Shown here one piece after another: positions 7,731 to 16,558 of a DNA stretch of 34,966 nucleotides. The translations under genes were made by a program, and so were the position numbers. Position 1 is the stretch's first letter, and each line of letters begins with the position of its first letter. Below the pieces are notes generated by a model. It searched no databases. It was not told the origin of the DNA and saw only the letters and a program-made list of their open reading frames with translations. Location: positions 1-34,966 of the IMG/VR virus record IMGVR_UViG_3300021962_000332; one strand, 5' to 3'. Origin of the DNA: a virus.

Positions 7731-9518
7731 ATGGCAAAGAACAGAGTAAGATTAGTAAGCGCAACTCAGCAATCTAAACAATACAGAGACAGTATTAAGG
7801 TTGTTAATCTGAGCGGCTATCAAACACCAGAGGTGATTGAGCAGCACAGCAAAGAATGGGTGCTATATTTAAACGGGGAAGACGGACAGGACTATTTTGA
7901 TGGGCTTATCAATAACTACTTAGGTAGCCCAACAAATTCTTGCTGCATCAACGGTATAACAGAAATGATATACGGTAGAGGTCTTGACGCTACAGACAGC
8001 GCAGACAAGCCAGATATGTATGCCAAGATGAAGCTTCTGCTTCGGCCTCGTGAAATAAGGAGGGTAGTAAATGATTATAAGCTTCTTGGACAAGCTGCAG
8101 TACAGGTTATTTACAACAAGCAAAAGACTGCGATAACTAAGGTATTGCATTTTCCAATGGAGACCTTACGAGCAGAGAAGGCTACAAATGGTCGTATAGG
8201 AGCTTATTACTACCACCACAAATGGTCAGAGTTAAAGCCCTCTGACAAGCCAAAACGTATTCCTACGTTTGGCAACGGAAGCAAGGGCGATCTAATAGAG
8301 CTTTACATATTCAAACCTTATAAGTCTGGATTCTATTACTATGCTCCTGTTGATTATAACGGCTGTCTTCAATATTGCGATTTGGAAGAAGAAGTGGCCA
8401 ACTACCATATCAATAACATCCAAAACGGCCTTCAGCCTTCGCTATTGGTTAACTTCAATAATGGAGTGCCTAACGAGGAGACGCAAGAGCTGATTGAAAG
8501 AAAAATCTATGATAAATTTAGCGGAAGCTCGAATGCAGGTAAGTTCATACTTACGTTCAACGAGTCATCTGAGGACCAAGCGACTATTGATCCGATTCAC
8601 CTCCCTGATGCGCACGCTCAATATCAATTCTTAGCAGACGAGTCAAGAGAGAAGATTATGCTTGGCCACAGAATTGTCTCTCCTATCTTATTAGGTATTA
8701 AAGACAACACAGGCTTTGGTAATAACGCAGAGGAGCTTAGAACGGCCTCTATCATCATGGATAACATGGTGATTAGACCGTTCCAGCAACAGCTTATAGA
8801 CGGCTTTGATGAAATCTTAGCCTTTAACAACGTAGTCCTTAATCTATACTTTGTAACACTACAACCTATTGAATTTACAGAACTTGACAACATCGAGACA
8901 AGAGTTAAACGAGAAGAAGAGACAGGAGAAAAGCTGTCAAAACAAATGCCAGAAGACTTGTCGGATTTGTCAGACGAAGAAGCAGAAGACCTCTTCGACC
9001 AATTAGAAGAAATGGGCGAAGTTATCTCTGACGAATGGGAATTGGTCCACACAGAGGTAGTAACAGACGAGAATGAGGAGTTTGACTTTACTCAGCTTGC
9101 AGAGGTGAAGCGTGATGACGCTGCACCCTCTAAGAAGAGTTCTCAGGACAATAAAGGCTTTAAGGTACGTTATGCTTACATGCCTGTGAGAAAGTCTGCT
9201 GAGAGCCGTCAATTTTGCTCTAAAGTAGAATCTTTAACAGAGAAGGATATAGTATTCCGCTTAGAAGACATCAATCAGATGTCTTTTAGAGGAGTCAATA
9301 AGCAGTTAGGCCATAAAGGCCGTAACTACTCCCTCTTTAAGTATAAGGGTGGTAAGAACTGCCATCATTTCTGGGAGAGAAGAGTTTATAAGAAGAAACA
9401 ACAAGTGCCAGAAGAAGAGGCATTGTCAGAAGGGTTTGTAGCACCAAACAATCCAAGCGAAGTGCCAATTAGACCCATAGATATGCCGAACAAAGGTGCT
9501 TACCCAACAACTAACTAA
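7731..9518 (+). CDS. Portal protein with C-terminal minor-head-like extension
   Basis: A 595-residue protein. Residues about 30-400 show the phage portal pattern: YFDGLINNYLGSPTNSCCINGITEMIYG, a central stem region, and EKIMLGHRIVSPILLGIKDNTGFGNNAEELRTASIIMDN before a last helix. Portals form the dodecameric ring at the head vertex through which DNA is packaged. Residues about 400-470 are very acidic. The last 100 residues (SAESRQFCSKVES … NYSLFKYKGGKNCHHFWERRVYKKK) resemble the C-terminal region of minor head proteins in Bacteroidota phages, so this looks like a fusion. The portal gene lies downstream of the capsid and tail tube genes, an unusual order. Confidence 0.82.
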   Translation: MAKNRVRLVSATQQSKQYRDSIKVVNLSGYQTPEVIEQHSKEWVLYLNGEDGQDYFDGLINNYLGSPTNSCCINGITEMIYGRGLDATDSADKPDMYAKMKLLLRPREIRRVVNDYKLLGQAAVQVIYNKQKTAITKVLHFPMETLRAEKATNGRIGAYYYHHKWSELKPSDKPKRIPTFGNGSKGDLIELYIFKPYKSGFYYYAPVDYNGCLQYCDLEEEVANYHINNIQNGLQPSLLVNFNNGVPNEETQELIERKIYDKFSGSSNAGKFILTFNESSEDQATIDPIHLPDAHAQYQFLADESREKIMLGHRIVSPILLGIKDNTGFGNNAEELRTASIIMDNMVIRPFQQQLIDGFDEILAFNNVVLNLYFVTLQPIEFTELDNIETRVKREEETGEKLSKQMPEDLSDLSDEEAEDLFDQLEEMGEVISDEWELVHTEVVTDENEEFDFTQLAEVKRDDAAPSKKSSQDNKGFKVRYAYMPVRKSAESRQFCSKVESLTEKDIVFRLEDINQMSFRGVNKQLGHKGRNYSLFKYKGGKNCHHFWERRVYKKKQQVPEEEALSEGFVAPNNPSEVPIRPIDMPNKGAYPTTN

Positions 9519-9520
9519 AG

Positions 9521-10039
9521 ATGGCACAGAAAGCACTATTTATTACCATACAAGACGTAAAGCAAAAGTCTATCATTAGCGGGAATGTAGATCCCGACAA
9601 GGTGGTTCAGTTTGTTGAGGTAGCACAAGACACACACATTCAAAACTATCTTGGAGGAACGCTCTACAAGAAGCTACAGACTTTAATACTAAACGGCACC
9701 ATTGATGATGCAGGCAATGCAGATTACAAGACATTGCTTGACGATTACATCAAGCCAATGCTTATCTGGTTCACACAAAGCAACTATTTGCCATTTGCCG
9801 CCTATCAGGTCGGCAATGGCGGTATATACAAACACAGAAGTGAGAATGCAGATACCATAACCACCGATGAGCTTAATATGCTCATCAATAGAGCATCTGA
9901 GACTGCTGAGTTCTATACAAGAAGATTCATGGATTATATGGACTTTAATAGCCAGCTCTATCCAGAGTACACCACAGTAAATACTGAGGATATGCAACCA
10001 GATAAAGATGTAGGATTTCACAGTTGGTATTTAGGATAG
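9521..10039 (+). CDS. Head-tail connector-like protein (DUF6712-like)
   Basis: A 172-residue helical protein (QDVKQKSIISGNVDPDKVVQ … QNYLGGTLYKKL … AEFYTRRFMDYM). The pattern of helices and its place two bases after the portal gene fit the connector/adaptor proteins that dock on the portal ring. I associate it with the DUF6712-type proteins of Bacteroidota phages, which is recognition from memory. No catalytic motif is present. Confidence 0.68.
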   Translation: MAQKALFITIQDVKQKSIISGNVDPDKVVQFVEVAQDTHIQNYLGGTLYKKLQTLILNGTIDDAGNADYKTLLDDYIKPMLIWFTQSNYLPFAAYQVGNGGIYKHRSENADTITTDELNMLINRASETAEFYTRRFMDYMDFNSQLYPEYTTVNTEDMQPDKDVGFHSWYLG

Positions 10040-10042
10040 TAC

Positions 10043-10174
10043 ATGGGAGAGGTAAGAGGTAAATACAAGCCAAAAGAAGAGAACATAAAGAAGCTATTTG
10101 CTTTCTTAAGCAAAGAAGAACAGAAAACAACTAAAGAGGTTATCATTAATAAGAAGCAATGTCAAACACAATAG
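10043..10174 (+). CDS. Small basic protein
   Basis: A 43-residue Lys-rich ORF (MGEVRGKYKPKEENIKKLFAFLSKEEQKTTKEV…). It starts four bases after the connector stop and overlaps the next small ORF by 16 bases. It is predicted to be mainly helical. No family is recognised. The tight packing supports a real gene. Confidence 0.5.
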   Translation: MGEVRGKYKPKEENIKKLFAFLSKEEQKTTKEVIINKKQCQTQ

Positions 10175-10266
10175 ATTGGGGTAAGATTTACTGCTCTACC
10201 TGGTGGGGAGACACTTCCAATGAGGATACACTCCACATTGCAAGTCAACCAACCTGTTTCGTGTAA
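10159..10266 (+). CDS. Small protein with IDWGKIYC motif
   Basis: A 35-residue ORF beginning MSNTIDWGKIYCSTWWGD. The opening SNTIDWGKIYC is one I recognise in tiny genes near tail fibre genes of Bacteroidota phages, which supports coding. Function is unknown. It has two cysteines and two adjacent tryptophans, and sits between the connector and tail fibre genes. Confidence 0.55.
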   Translation: MSNTIDWGKIYCSTWWGDTSNEDTLHIASQPTCFV

Positions 10267-10327
10267 CACGAAGGCAGTTACTATCAAGATGAAATTAACA
10301 TTTGGAAGGATATTTAATAATTAAAAC

Positions 10328-13300
10328 ATGGCAACATTAACAAACAAAAAAATTAAGGACACCTACAAGTCGCTTCTCAAAGTCTCTGACAACGGAAACT
10401 TAGAGGCAGCACTTAAGGAAATTTCTGACGGTGAAGGTAACGCTTCGGGTGTTCAATTAAACACAGCAGGTGATCTTACAGCTTCAGGTACAGTTGCTTT
10501 TGGGTCACTAAAAGACTCAGGAGAAAACATCACCATATCTAAATTCGTAGATGAAGCAGATGGCATTGCGTCTAACGACAACGATACCACTATTCCGACT
10601 TCTGCTGCGGTTAAGAACTATGTAGATACTAAAGTAACTGCGGAAGATTTGGATTTCGGTGGAGATTCAGGAACAGGCTCTGTAGACTTAGACTCACAAA
10701 CATTCACTATTGCAGGAACCGCCAACGAGGTAGTAACTTCCGCCTCAGGACAGACCCTAACTGTAGGACTTCCTTCTACAATTAATGTAGATGTACAAGG
10801 AGACCTAACAGGAAACGTTACGGGTAATGTAAGTGGTAATGTAACAGGAAACGTAACAGGAAACGTATCTGGAGACCTAACAGGAAATGTAACTGCTACA
10901 TCTGTACTTGCCAACGGAGTTACAGCTACTACACAAGCAAGCTCTGATAATTCAACTAAGGTTGCCACTACCGCATTTGTTAAATCAGTAGTAACAGCAG
11001 AGGATTTAGACTTTGCTGGAGACTCAGGAACAGGTGCAGTAGATTTGGATTCTCAGACTTTGAGCATTGTAGGTACAGCTAATGAAATCGTTACCTCAGC
11101 GTCAGGCCAAACTTTAACAGTTGGCCTTCCTTCAAGCATCACAGTAAATGTAACAGGTAATCTTACAGGTAATGTAAGCGGTAATGTAACAGGGGATGTA
11201 ACAGGTAACGCAGATACTGCAACCGCATTAGAGACCTCTCGCACTATTGCATTAAGTGGAGATGTTGTTGGTTCAGGTTCTTTTGATGGAAGCGCAAACC
11301 TTACTCTTTCTACTACTATACAGCCAAACTCTGTAGCCTTAGGAACAGACACCACAGGAGACTATGTATCTAACTTAGGTGCAGGTACGGGTGTAACTAT
11401 TGCGAACAACACAGGAGAAGGTTCTAATCCTACTATTGCGGTGAACTATGGTTCTACCGCAAACACTTCAGTAGAAGGGGATACTTTAGTAACTATTCAG
11501 GGAACTACCAACGAGATTGAAGTTTCAGGTGGAGCAGTTACTTTAGGAGCAGGAGGAACGGTAACAGTAGGACTTCCTGACAATGTTATTATTGCAGGAG
11601 ACCTAACTGTAAACGGAACAACTACTACAATCAATACACAGACTTTATCTGTAGAAGACCCACTTATTGAATTGGCAAATCAGAACGCATCCAATTCAGT
11701 AGACACAGGATTCTTTGCTAATTACTCTTTAGATGCAGGCGTTACTACTAAGTACGCAGGTCTATTTAAGGATTCAAGTGATTCAGATAAATTTAAGCTG
11801 TTTAAAGGCTTAGAGGTTGAGCCTGCTACCACAGTTGATGTTGCAGGAACAGGATATACTAAAGGTGATTTAGTAGTTAATGATTTAGATGCGGTAACGA
11901 TCAGCGGTACACTTTCAACTGCTGCTCAGCCTAATATTACAAGCGTTGGAACGCTTTCTTCTTTAACGGTTGGCGGTGCGTTAAATGCAACGATTAGCAC
12001 AGCAGCGCAGCCGAACATCACTTCAGTAGGTACGTTATCGAGTCTTGCAGTTTCAGGAGATTTAACCGTAGATACTAATACACTATATGTAGATTCTGCA
12101 AACAATCGAGTGGGTGTAAATACGTTAAGTCCCGAAACAGAAATGGATGTTTTAGGTACTTTAACTGTTCAAAGTTCAGCGGCTAATATCATACTTAAAG
12201 ATACAGGTGCAGCCGATAACGAAGATTGGAGAATTGTAGCCAATGGAGGGCCATTACAAATTCAATCAAGAACTAATGCGGGCGTAAATACATCAAGAAT
12301 TCTTTTTGATAATAACGGAGATATTTCTTTCTTTGAAGATACGGGTTCAAGTGTTAAATTATTTTGGGATGCTTCTGCTGAATCGTTAGGGATAGGTACT
12401 TCGAGTCCTGCTTCTTTACTTCACATACAGTCAAATTCTTCTCCTACTTTAACTTTAGACCATACAGAAAAAGCTACTTGGGGAGTAGGGGATGTGATTG
12501 GTAAAATTGATTATTACACTTCTGACGCTTCAGGAAATGCTCCATATAGTACTGCTTTTATTCAATCTGAAAATGAAACAGGTGCAGGAACTTTGCCATC
12601 AGGTGCTTTAGTATTTGGTACTGCCACCTATAATGCAGTTGGAGGAGCAGTAGAACGTTTGCGCATAGACTCTTCAGGACGGGTAGGAATAGGTACTTCG
12701 AGTCCTTCTAATGAACTCACTATTGAATCTGCAAGCGGAGCTACAAGAGCTACTTTAATAAACACCAATAATGCGGTAGGCGGAGCAGGTGTATTCTTAT
12801 CTGTTAAAAACGGAGGAACTCAAGTTTCAAGTGCTACACTAAAAACAGATAACGCAGGTAATTTTAGTGTTTTTACGGGTACTACATCTGAGTCAGAAAA
12901 ACTCCGCATAGACTCTTCAGGACGGGTGGGCATAGGCACTTCGAATCTTAATGCTAAATTAAACATAGATAATGGATATTATTTAAGAACAAATAGCACA
13001 AATACTACTCAAGAAAACATTTTATTACAAGGTGCGGGATATTATATAGGTTCATCTTTATATGGAAATGTTAGTATTCGTTCTGCTTATGACCATACAA
13101 GTAATTATGGTGATTTAAGATTCTATGTTGGTACAGGCGCTACAAACACCTCTGAGGCGATGCGCATAGATAGGTCAGGTAACGTAGGGATAGGTACGAT
13201 TAGTGCAACAGACAGACTTTCGGTCTATACAACTACGGATTATGGTAACAATTCTACATACGCAGATGCTACAATAGGTCTTGGTAATGTAGTGTATCCT

Positions 13301-14479
13301 GTTTCAATAAGGTCTTATAGATATGGTGGTTCTTATCTTAATGGGATGGATTTTTACTACAATAATGGGACTCCGCAACTTGGAATGCGCATAGATTCTT
13401 CGGGTGTAGTACAAGTAAGAAATGAAACTCCTACTATTCAGCTTTACAACACAGACACATCAGTCGCTGCTGCTCAAGAATTAGGAAGCATTGATTTCTA
13501 TACATCAGATATTAGTGCAGCAAGAGTTTCGTCTTATGTTAAGTCGATATTTGATTCTGCTTTTGGTGCATCTTATTTAACATTTGGTACATCAACGGGA
13601 GTATCTGCTCCTACTGAAAAACTCCGCATAGACTCTTCGGGTAACGTAGGGATAGGCGGATCTCCTACTGAAAAACTTCATATTATAGGTGCAACTGATT
13701 CTACTATTAGAATCCAACGTACAGGAGTTCACGAACTGCAATTAAAAAGTGATGGAACTGTTTTAGCAGCAAGTGCAAACTTAAGTTTAACTTCAACTAA
13801 TAGTGTACTTATAAACGCGGGTGGCACAGAAAGAGCGCAAATAACGAGTGGGGGTTACTTAAAGGCGAGTAATAATGGTAGTTATATTGGTTCAACAGGT
13901 TTATATCACGAATTTAACACAAATGATTCTTCAAATGCAACATTTATTGCTTATGGAAACAATGGAAGTTATGGAGGTGCAGGTTTACAATCAAGGATAA
14001 ATAGAACCTCATCGGGAGGTAATTATAGTTTCTTTTCAGCATATGATAGTGCAGGGGCTATCACTCGTTTTGTTGTTCACGATGATGGAGATGTTGAAAA
14101 CGTAAACAACTCTTACGGTGCTATTTCTGATGTCAAACTAAAAGAGAACATTGTAGATGCTTCTCCTAAATTAGACGACCTTTTAAAAGTTAAAATTCGT
14201 AGTTACAATTTAATTGATAGCGGATTAAAACAAATCGGTGTAGTCGCTCAAGAATTAGAGGAGATATTCCCTTCAATGGTAAATGAAAAACCTGACTTTG
14301 AAGAGCGAGAGGTTGTAGATGAAGAAGGAAATGTAACTATTGAAAGGGTTGATTTAGGAACTACTACTAAGTCGGTTAAGTACTCAGTATTCGTACCTAT
14401 GCTAATCAAAGCTATGCAAGAGCAACAAGAAATAATCAACGACCTTAAAGCAAGAATCGAAATCTTAGAAAATAAATAA
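10328..14479 (+). CDS. Giant tail fibre with S74 intramolecular chaperone
   Basis: A 1383-residue receptor-binding fibre. The N-terminus (MATLTNKKIKDTYKSLLKVS) is a probable virion-attachment segment. It is followed by two long near-copies of an AEDLDF…GDSGTG…VDLDSQT…SGQTLTVGLPS unit (about residues 100 and 222), glycine-asparagine repeats of GNVTGNVS type, and at least five copies of a LRIDSSGRVGIGTSSP-like unit between about 690 and 1120. The last 120 residues are a Peptidase_S74 chaperone: S1267 and K1272 in SDVKLKEN match the spacing of the self-cleaving Ser-Lys dyad, then GVVAQELEEIFP and a coiled coil. The tail should trimerise the fibre and then cut itself off. DNA repeats inside the gene invite recombination and host-range change. 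Confidence 0.9.
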   Translation: MATLTNKKIKDTYKSLLKVSDNGNLEAALKEISDGEGNASGVQLNTAGDLTASGTVAFGSLKDSGENITISKFVDEADGIASNDNDTTIPTSAAVKNYVDTKVTAEDLDFGGDSGTGSVDLDSQTFTIAGTANEVVTSASGQTLTVGLPSTINVDVQGDLTGNVTGNVSGNVTGNVTGNVSGDLTGNVTATSVLANGVTATTQASSDNSTKVATTAFVKSVVTAEDLDFAGDSGTGAVDLDSQTLSIVGTANEIVTSASGQTLTVGLPSSITVNVTGNLTGNVSGNVTGDVTGNADTATALETSRTIALSGDVVGSGSFDGSANLTLSTTIQPNSVALGTDTTGDYVSNLGAGTGVTIANNTGEGSNPTIAVNYGSTANTSVEGDTLVTIQGTTNEIEVSGGAVTLGAGGTVTVGLPDNVIIAGDLTVNGTTTTINTQTLSVEDPLIELANQNASNSVDTGFFANYSLDAGVTTKYAGLFKDSSDSDKFKLFKGLEVEPATTVDVAGTGYTKGDLVVNDLDAVTISGTLSTAAQPNITSVGTLSSLTVGGALNATISTAAQPNITSVGTLSSLAVSGDLTVDTNTLYVDSANNRVGVNTLSPETEMDVLGTLTVQSSAANIILKDTGAADNEDWRIVANGGPLQIQSRTNAGVNTSRILFDNNGDISFFEDTGSSVKLFWDASAESLGIGTSSPASLLHIQSNSSPTLTLDHTEKATWGVGDVIGKIDYYTSDASGNAPYSTAFIQSENETGAGTLPSGALVFGTATYNAVGGAVERLRIDSSGRVGIGTSSPSNELTIESASGATRATLINTNNAVGGAGVFLSVKNGGTQVSSATLKTDNAGNFSVFTGTTSESEKLRIDSSGRVGIGTSNLNAKLNIDNGYYLRTNSTNTTQENILLQGAGYYIGSSLYGNVSIRSAYDHTSNYGDLRFYVGTGATNTSEAMRIDRSGNVGIGTISATDRLSVYTTTDYGNNSTYADATIGLGNVVYPVSIRSYRYGGSYLNGMDFYYNNGTPQLGMRIDSSGVVQVRNETPTIQLYNTDTSVAAAQELGSIDFYTSDISAARVSSYVKSIFDSAFGASYLTFGTSTGVSAPTEKLRIDSSGNVGIGGSPTEKLHIIGATDSTIRIQRTGVHELQLKSDGTVLAASANLSLTSTNSVLINAGGTERAQITSGGYLKASNNGSYIGSTGLYHEFNTNDSSNATFIAYGNNGSYGGAGLQSRINRTSSGGNYSFFSAYDSAGAITRFVVHDDGDVENVNNSYGAISDVKLKENIVDASPKLDDLLKVKIRSYNLIDSGLKQIGVVAQELEEIFPSMVNEKPDFEEREVVDEEGNVTIERVDLGTTTKSVKYSVFVPMLIKAMQEQQEIINDLKARIEILENK

Positions 14480-14796
14480 TGGCAACGGTTTACACTTGGC
14501 AAATCAGCGGCTTAAAAGCCAAAGTACAAGACGAAGAAACGGGTCTTGAAAACGTAATTGATACGATTCATTGGAGATACCAAGCAGAAGACGGAGAACA
14601 CTTCGCTGACGTTTACGGTTCAGTAGGATTAGAGTCTCCTGAAGCGGATTCTTTTATTCCTGCGAACGAATTAACCGTAGCTGACGTAGAAGGTTGGTTA
14701 GAGGCTAAACTTGACGTAGGGGCTTTAAAAGAAGGCTTAGACGCACAGATTGAGGCTCAGAAGAATCCAACTCACGTTTCTGTAGAATTAAGCTAA
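14479..14796 (+). CDS. DUF7936-like tail fibre-associated protein
   Basis: A 105-residue protein starting MATVYTWQISGLKAKVQD and ending with a DAQIEAQKNPTHVSVEL helix. The 'YTW.I…' opening plus a terminal 'I..QI.AQKNP' segment is the pattern I know for DUF7936 proteins, which usually sit beside tail fibre genes. It starts inside the stop of the fibre gene (TAATGG). It may be a fibre-bound or assembly factor; the role is inferred. Confidence 0.68.
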   Translation: MATVYTWQISGLKAKVQDEETGLENVIDTIHWRYQAEDGEHFADVYGSVGLESPEADSFIPANELTVADVEGWLEAKLDVGALKEGLDAQIEAQKNPTHVSVELS

Positions 14797-14797
14797 G

Positions 14798-15181
14798 ATG
14801 CTTAGAGACCTAAGACCTATTGTAGTTTATTCTGACAAGATTCTAAACAGACTGTCTGTTCTTATGACAATAGGAGGAATAGCCATATTCCCTTACGTTA
14901 TATTAAGAGAGAAATATCGTGATGGAAAGACCAAGCATTGGGTTAATGCAAATAAGAAAACCATTAACCACGAGTCTATTCACTTTCAGCAAGCCTTAGA
15001 GCTTGGTGTGATACCGTTCTATCTTTTATACGTTTTGGAGTGGATGTTTAAAGTTCCTTTCTATGGCGCAGAAGCTTATTATCAAATATCCTTTGAGAAA
15101 GAGGCTTACGAGAACGAGAAGAACTTAGATTACTTAAATAGCAGAGTAAGGTATAATTGGGTTTTTCGTATCTTTAGCTAA
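14798..15181 (+). CDS. Membrane protein with HExxH metallopeptidase-like motif
   Basis: A 127-residue protein with two hydrophobic segments (about 22-38 and 70-87). Between them is TINHESIHFQQ, an HExxH zinc motif at H58-E59-H62, and further on FEKEAYENE (E100, E102, E105), a possible third ligand as in gluzincin peptidases. Similar short proteins occur in Bacteroidota genomes as far as I recall, without known function. The placement just before the lysis-like cassette could indicate envelope processing. Activity is inferred from the motif only, since the protein is smaller than typical peptidase domains. Confidence 0.7.
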   Translation: MLRDLRPIVVYSDKILNRLSVLMTIGGIAIFPYVILREKYRDGKTKHWVNANKKTINHESIHFQQALELGVIPFYLLYVLEWMFKVPFYGAEAYYQISFEKEAYENEKNLDYLNSRVRYNWVFRIFS

Positions 15182-15196
15182 TTAAAACGTTTTATT

Positions 15197-15424
15197 ATGA
15201 GCAAAATTACAGAAGAAGAGTTAGAACAACTCAAAGACCAAGAATCGAAGAAGTCTGCAATACTGCACGACTTAGGTGTACTTGAAACTCAGAAGCATTC
15301 TTTGCTGCACGTTTATGCTGCTATTCAAGAGGAGCAAAACAAGAGCAAGGTTGAACTTGAGGAGAAGTACGGTAAGATCAATGTAGACTTATCAGACGGT
15401 TCTTACGAAACAATCGAAGAGTAA
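15197..15424 (+). CDS. Small coiled-coil protein
   Basis: A 75-residue, highly charged protein with a continuous heptad-like pattern (EELEQLKDQESKK … LGVLETQKHSLLHVYAAIQEEQNKSKVELEEKYGKINVDLSDGSYE). Proteins with this 'LE.QKH.LL … YG.I..DL.DG.Y' design are common in marine and Bacteroidota phages, without an assigned function. It lacks a signal peptide or membrane segment. It is followed by a strong hairpin. Confidence 0.65.
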   Translation: MSKITEEELEQLKDQESKKSAILHDLGVLETQKHSLLHVYAAIQEEQNKSKVELEEKYGKINVDLSDGSYETIEE

Positions 15425-15434
15425 TCTTTAACAC

Positions 15435-15465
15435 GGTATGGGGGGCTTTAATGCCCCCACATACC
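15435..15465 (+). terminator. Strong hairpin downstream of coiled-coil gene
   Basis: GGTATGGGGGGC pairs with GCCCCC-A-CATACC (one bulged A) around a TTTAAT loop. There is no T-tract, so it may be an RNA-processing or stabilising hairpin rather than a classic terminator. A variant of the dispersed repeat (15425-15438) forms its left edge. Confidence 0.6.
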
Positions 15466-15481
15466 TTAACCAACTAAACTA

Positions 15482-15712
15482 ATGGACAACAAAATATCTT
15501 TTATTGCAGGGTGGTTTTTAACAACAGCAAGCACCATTACTGCAGCAGGCGTACTTAATGCTGTTGTATTGGGATTACTCGGTGGTTTCTTTGGTATCAT
15601 AGGCAAGGAAGCCTATTTCTACATAAGAGACGAATCTAAAAAAGCGTTGCCTAAAATTAAATCTTGGATAGCCTTTAAAGTTGAATCAATCAAAAGTATC
15701 TTCAAGAAATAA
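15482..15712 (+). CDS. Small membrane protein, holin-like candidate
   Basis: A 76-residue protein with a long hydrophobic N-terminal half (about residues 7-46, room for one or two membrane helices rich in Gly and Ala) and a basic C-terminus ending KSIFKK. Size, charge distribution and position at the head of a cassette with an M15 endolysin fit a class II-like holin. The assignment is based on topology and context. It overlaps the next gene by one base (TAATG). Confidence 0.6.
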   Translation: MDNKISFIAGWFLTTASTITAAGVLNAVVLGLLGGFFGIIGKEAYFYIRDESKKALPKIKSWIAFKVESIKSIFKK

Positions 15713-15990
15713 TGGAAGTAAATGAAAGTACTAAAATCACATTAGACTTAAAGACCATTGTTCTTGTTGTTGCAGGGCTAATGTCTTTAATAGGTATGTG
15801 GTTTGCATTGCAGAGAGATATTGAGGAGGCTAAAAAGTTGCCTGCGCCTGAAGTGTCAAGAACAGAGTACGATCTGAAGGATCAACTGATTCGTGAAACC
15901 ATTATGAATACGCAACAAAAGGTACAGGAGAATAGCGAGAAGTTGGACAAGATAGATTCTAAACTATACGAGATAATAGATAGAAAATGA
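15712..15990 (+). CDS. Membrane-anchored coiled-coil protein, spanin- or holin-accessory candidate
   Basis: A 92-residue protein with one membrane segment (about residues 14-28, IVLVVAGLMSLIGMW) and a long charged helix (35-90) with heptad spacing. This N-in, coiled-coil-out layout is that of an inner-membrane spanin or a holin partner. The lipoprotein gene 300 bases downstream could be its outer-membrane partner. Function is inferred from topology. Its end overlaps the next start by four bases. Confidence 0.6.
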   Translation: MEVNESTKITLDLKTIVLVVAGLMSLIGMWFALQRDIEEAKKLPAPEVSRTEYDLKDQLIRETIMNTQQKVQENSEKLDKIDSKLYEIIDRK

Positions 15991-16301
15991 GAAAGCTGCT
16001 TTTCATAGGACTGTTGCTATTTTCATTAAATGCGTTTGCCCAAAGGTGGACTATTGTGCAGATTAATGCAAAATGGAACTCAACAAACAAAGTTAAGATT
16101 CCAAGCATACCAGGAGTAGTAACACAATTTGCTTACTTAGAAGACCAACCTGAATCTGTTAGAAATAAAATAAAAGTAGTTCCCATTGTTATACTGTATA
16201 AAGACGGCTCTCCTGTATACCAATGGAACGCAAACCTTAGCTTTAAGCTAAACATCACGGAAGAAGAAATAAGAAGAGCCTTATTAGAAGCATCTAAATG
16301 A
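15987..16301 (+). CDS. Exported thioredoxin-like protein without catalytic cysteines
   Basis: A 104-residue protein with a clear signal peptide (MRKLLFIGLLLFSLNAFAQ, likely cut after AFA). The mature part looks like a thioredoxin fold: IVQINAKWN occupies the place of the WCxxC strand-turn, LEDQPESVRNKIKVVPIVILYKDGSPV is the cis-proline and beta-hairpin region, and the end is helical (ITEEEIRRALLEASK). No cysteine remains, so it cannot act as a redox enzyme and is more likely a binding or structural protein in the periplasm. It is co-transcribed with lysis-like genes. The fold assignment is from pattern reading. Confidence 0.62.
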   Translation: MRKLLFIGLLLFSLNAFAQRWTIVQINAKWNSTNKVKIPSIPGVVTQFAYLEDQPESVRNKIKVVPIVILYKDGSPVYQWNANLSFKLNITEEEIRRALLEASK

Positions 16302-16558
16302 GAGTATTTATCCTAATTGCAGCCTTAGTACTATCGAGCTGTGCAAGTAAAAAAGTCATCTACGAGAAGGACATTACTGGCGAAACTCAATGGTTAGAGT
16401 CAAGAGAGGATAACCCAATCATCAATGTCATTCAGAAGCATTATGCTAACAATGATGTAGAGGTTATCATTAAAAAAAAACTGACAACTGACTATGTAAA
16501 ATTAAGGTTAAGCAAGCAGGGTAGGACTATTTCTAAAACCACAATCAAGAACCAATGA
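16298..16558 (+). CDS. Small lipoprotein, outer-membrane spanin candidate
   Basis: An 86-residue protein with a lipoprotein signal (MRVFILIAALVLSSCASKK; lipobox LSSC with the acylated Cys at 15). The mature region is small, beta-rich and basic (VIIKKKLTTDYVKLRLSKQGRTISKTTIKNQ). A phage lipoprotein inside the lysis cassette could be an o-spanin that works with the membrane-anchored coiled-coil protein at 15712. It overlaps both neighbours by four bases, so translation is probably coupled. Confidence 0.65.
   Translation: MRVFILIAALVLSSCASKKVIYEKDITGETQWLESREDNPIINVIQKHYANNDVEVIIKKKLTTDYVKLRLSKQGRTISKTTIKNQ

Noticed and set aside
8624-9052. 142-codon minus-strand frame rich in serine
   Set aside because: It mirrors the acidic C-terminal region of the portal gene; Ser-rich antisense frames are typical shadows of Glu/Asp-rich coding sequence.
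11053-11355. Minus-strand frame across the fibre repeats
   Set aside because: Its repetitive composition (TLPVTFPV-like) just reflects the repeated GNVTGNVS units of the fibre gene.
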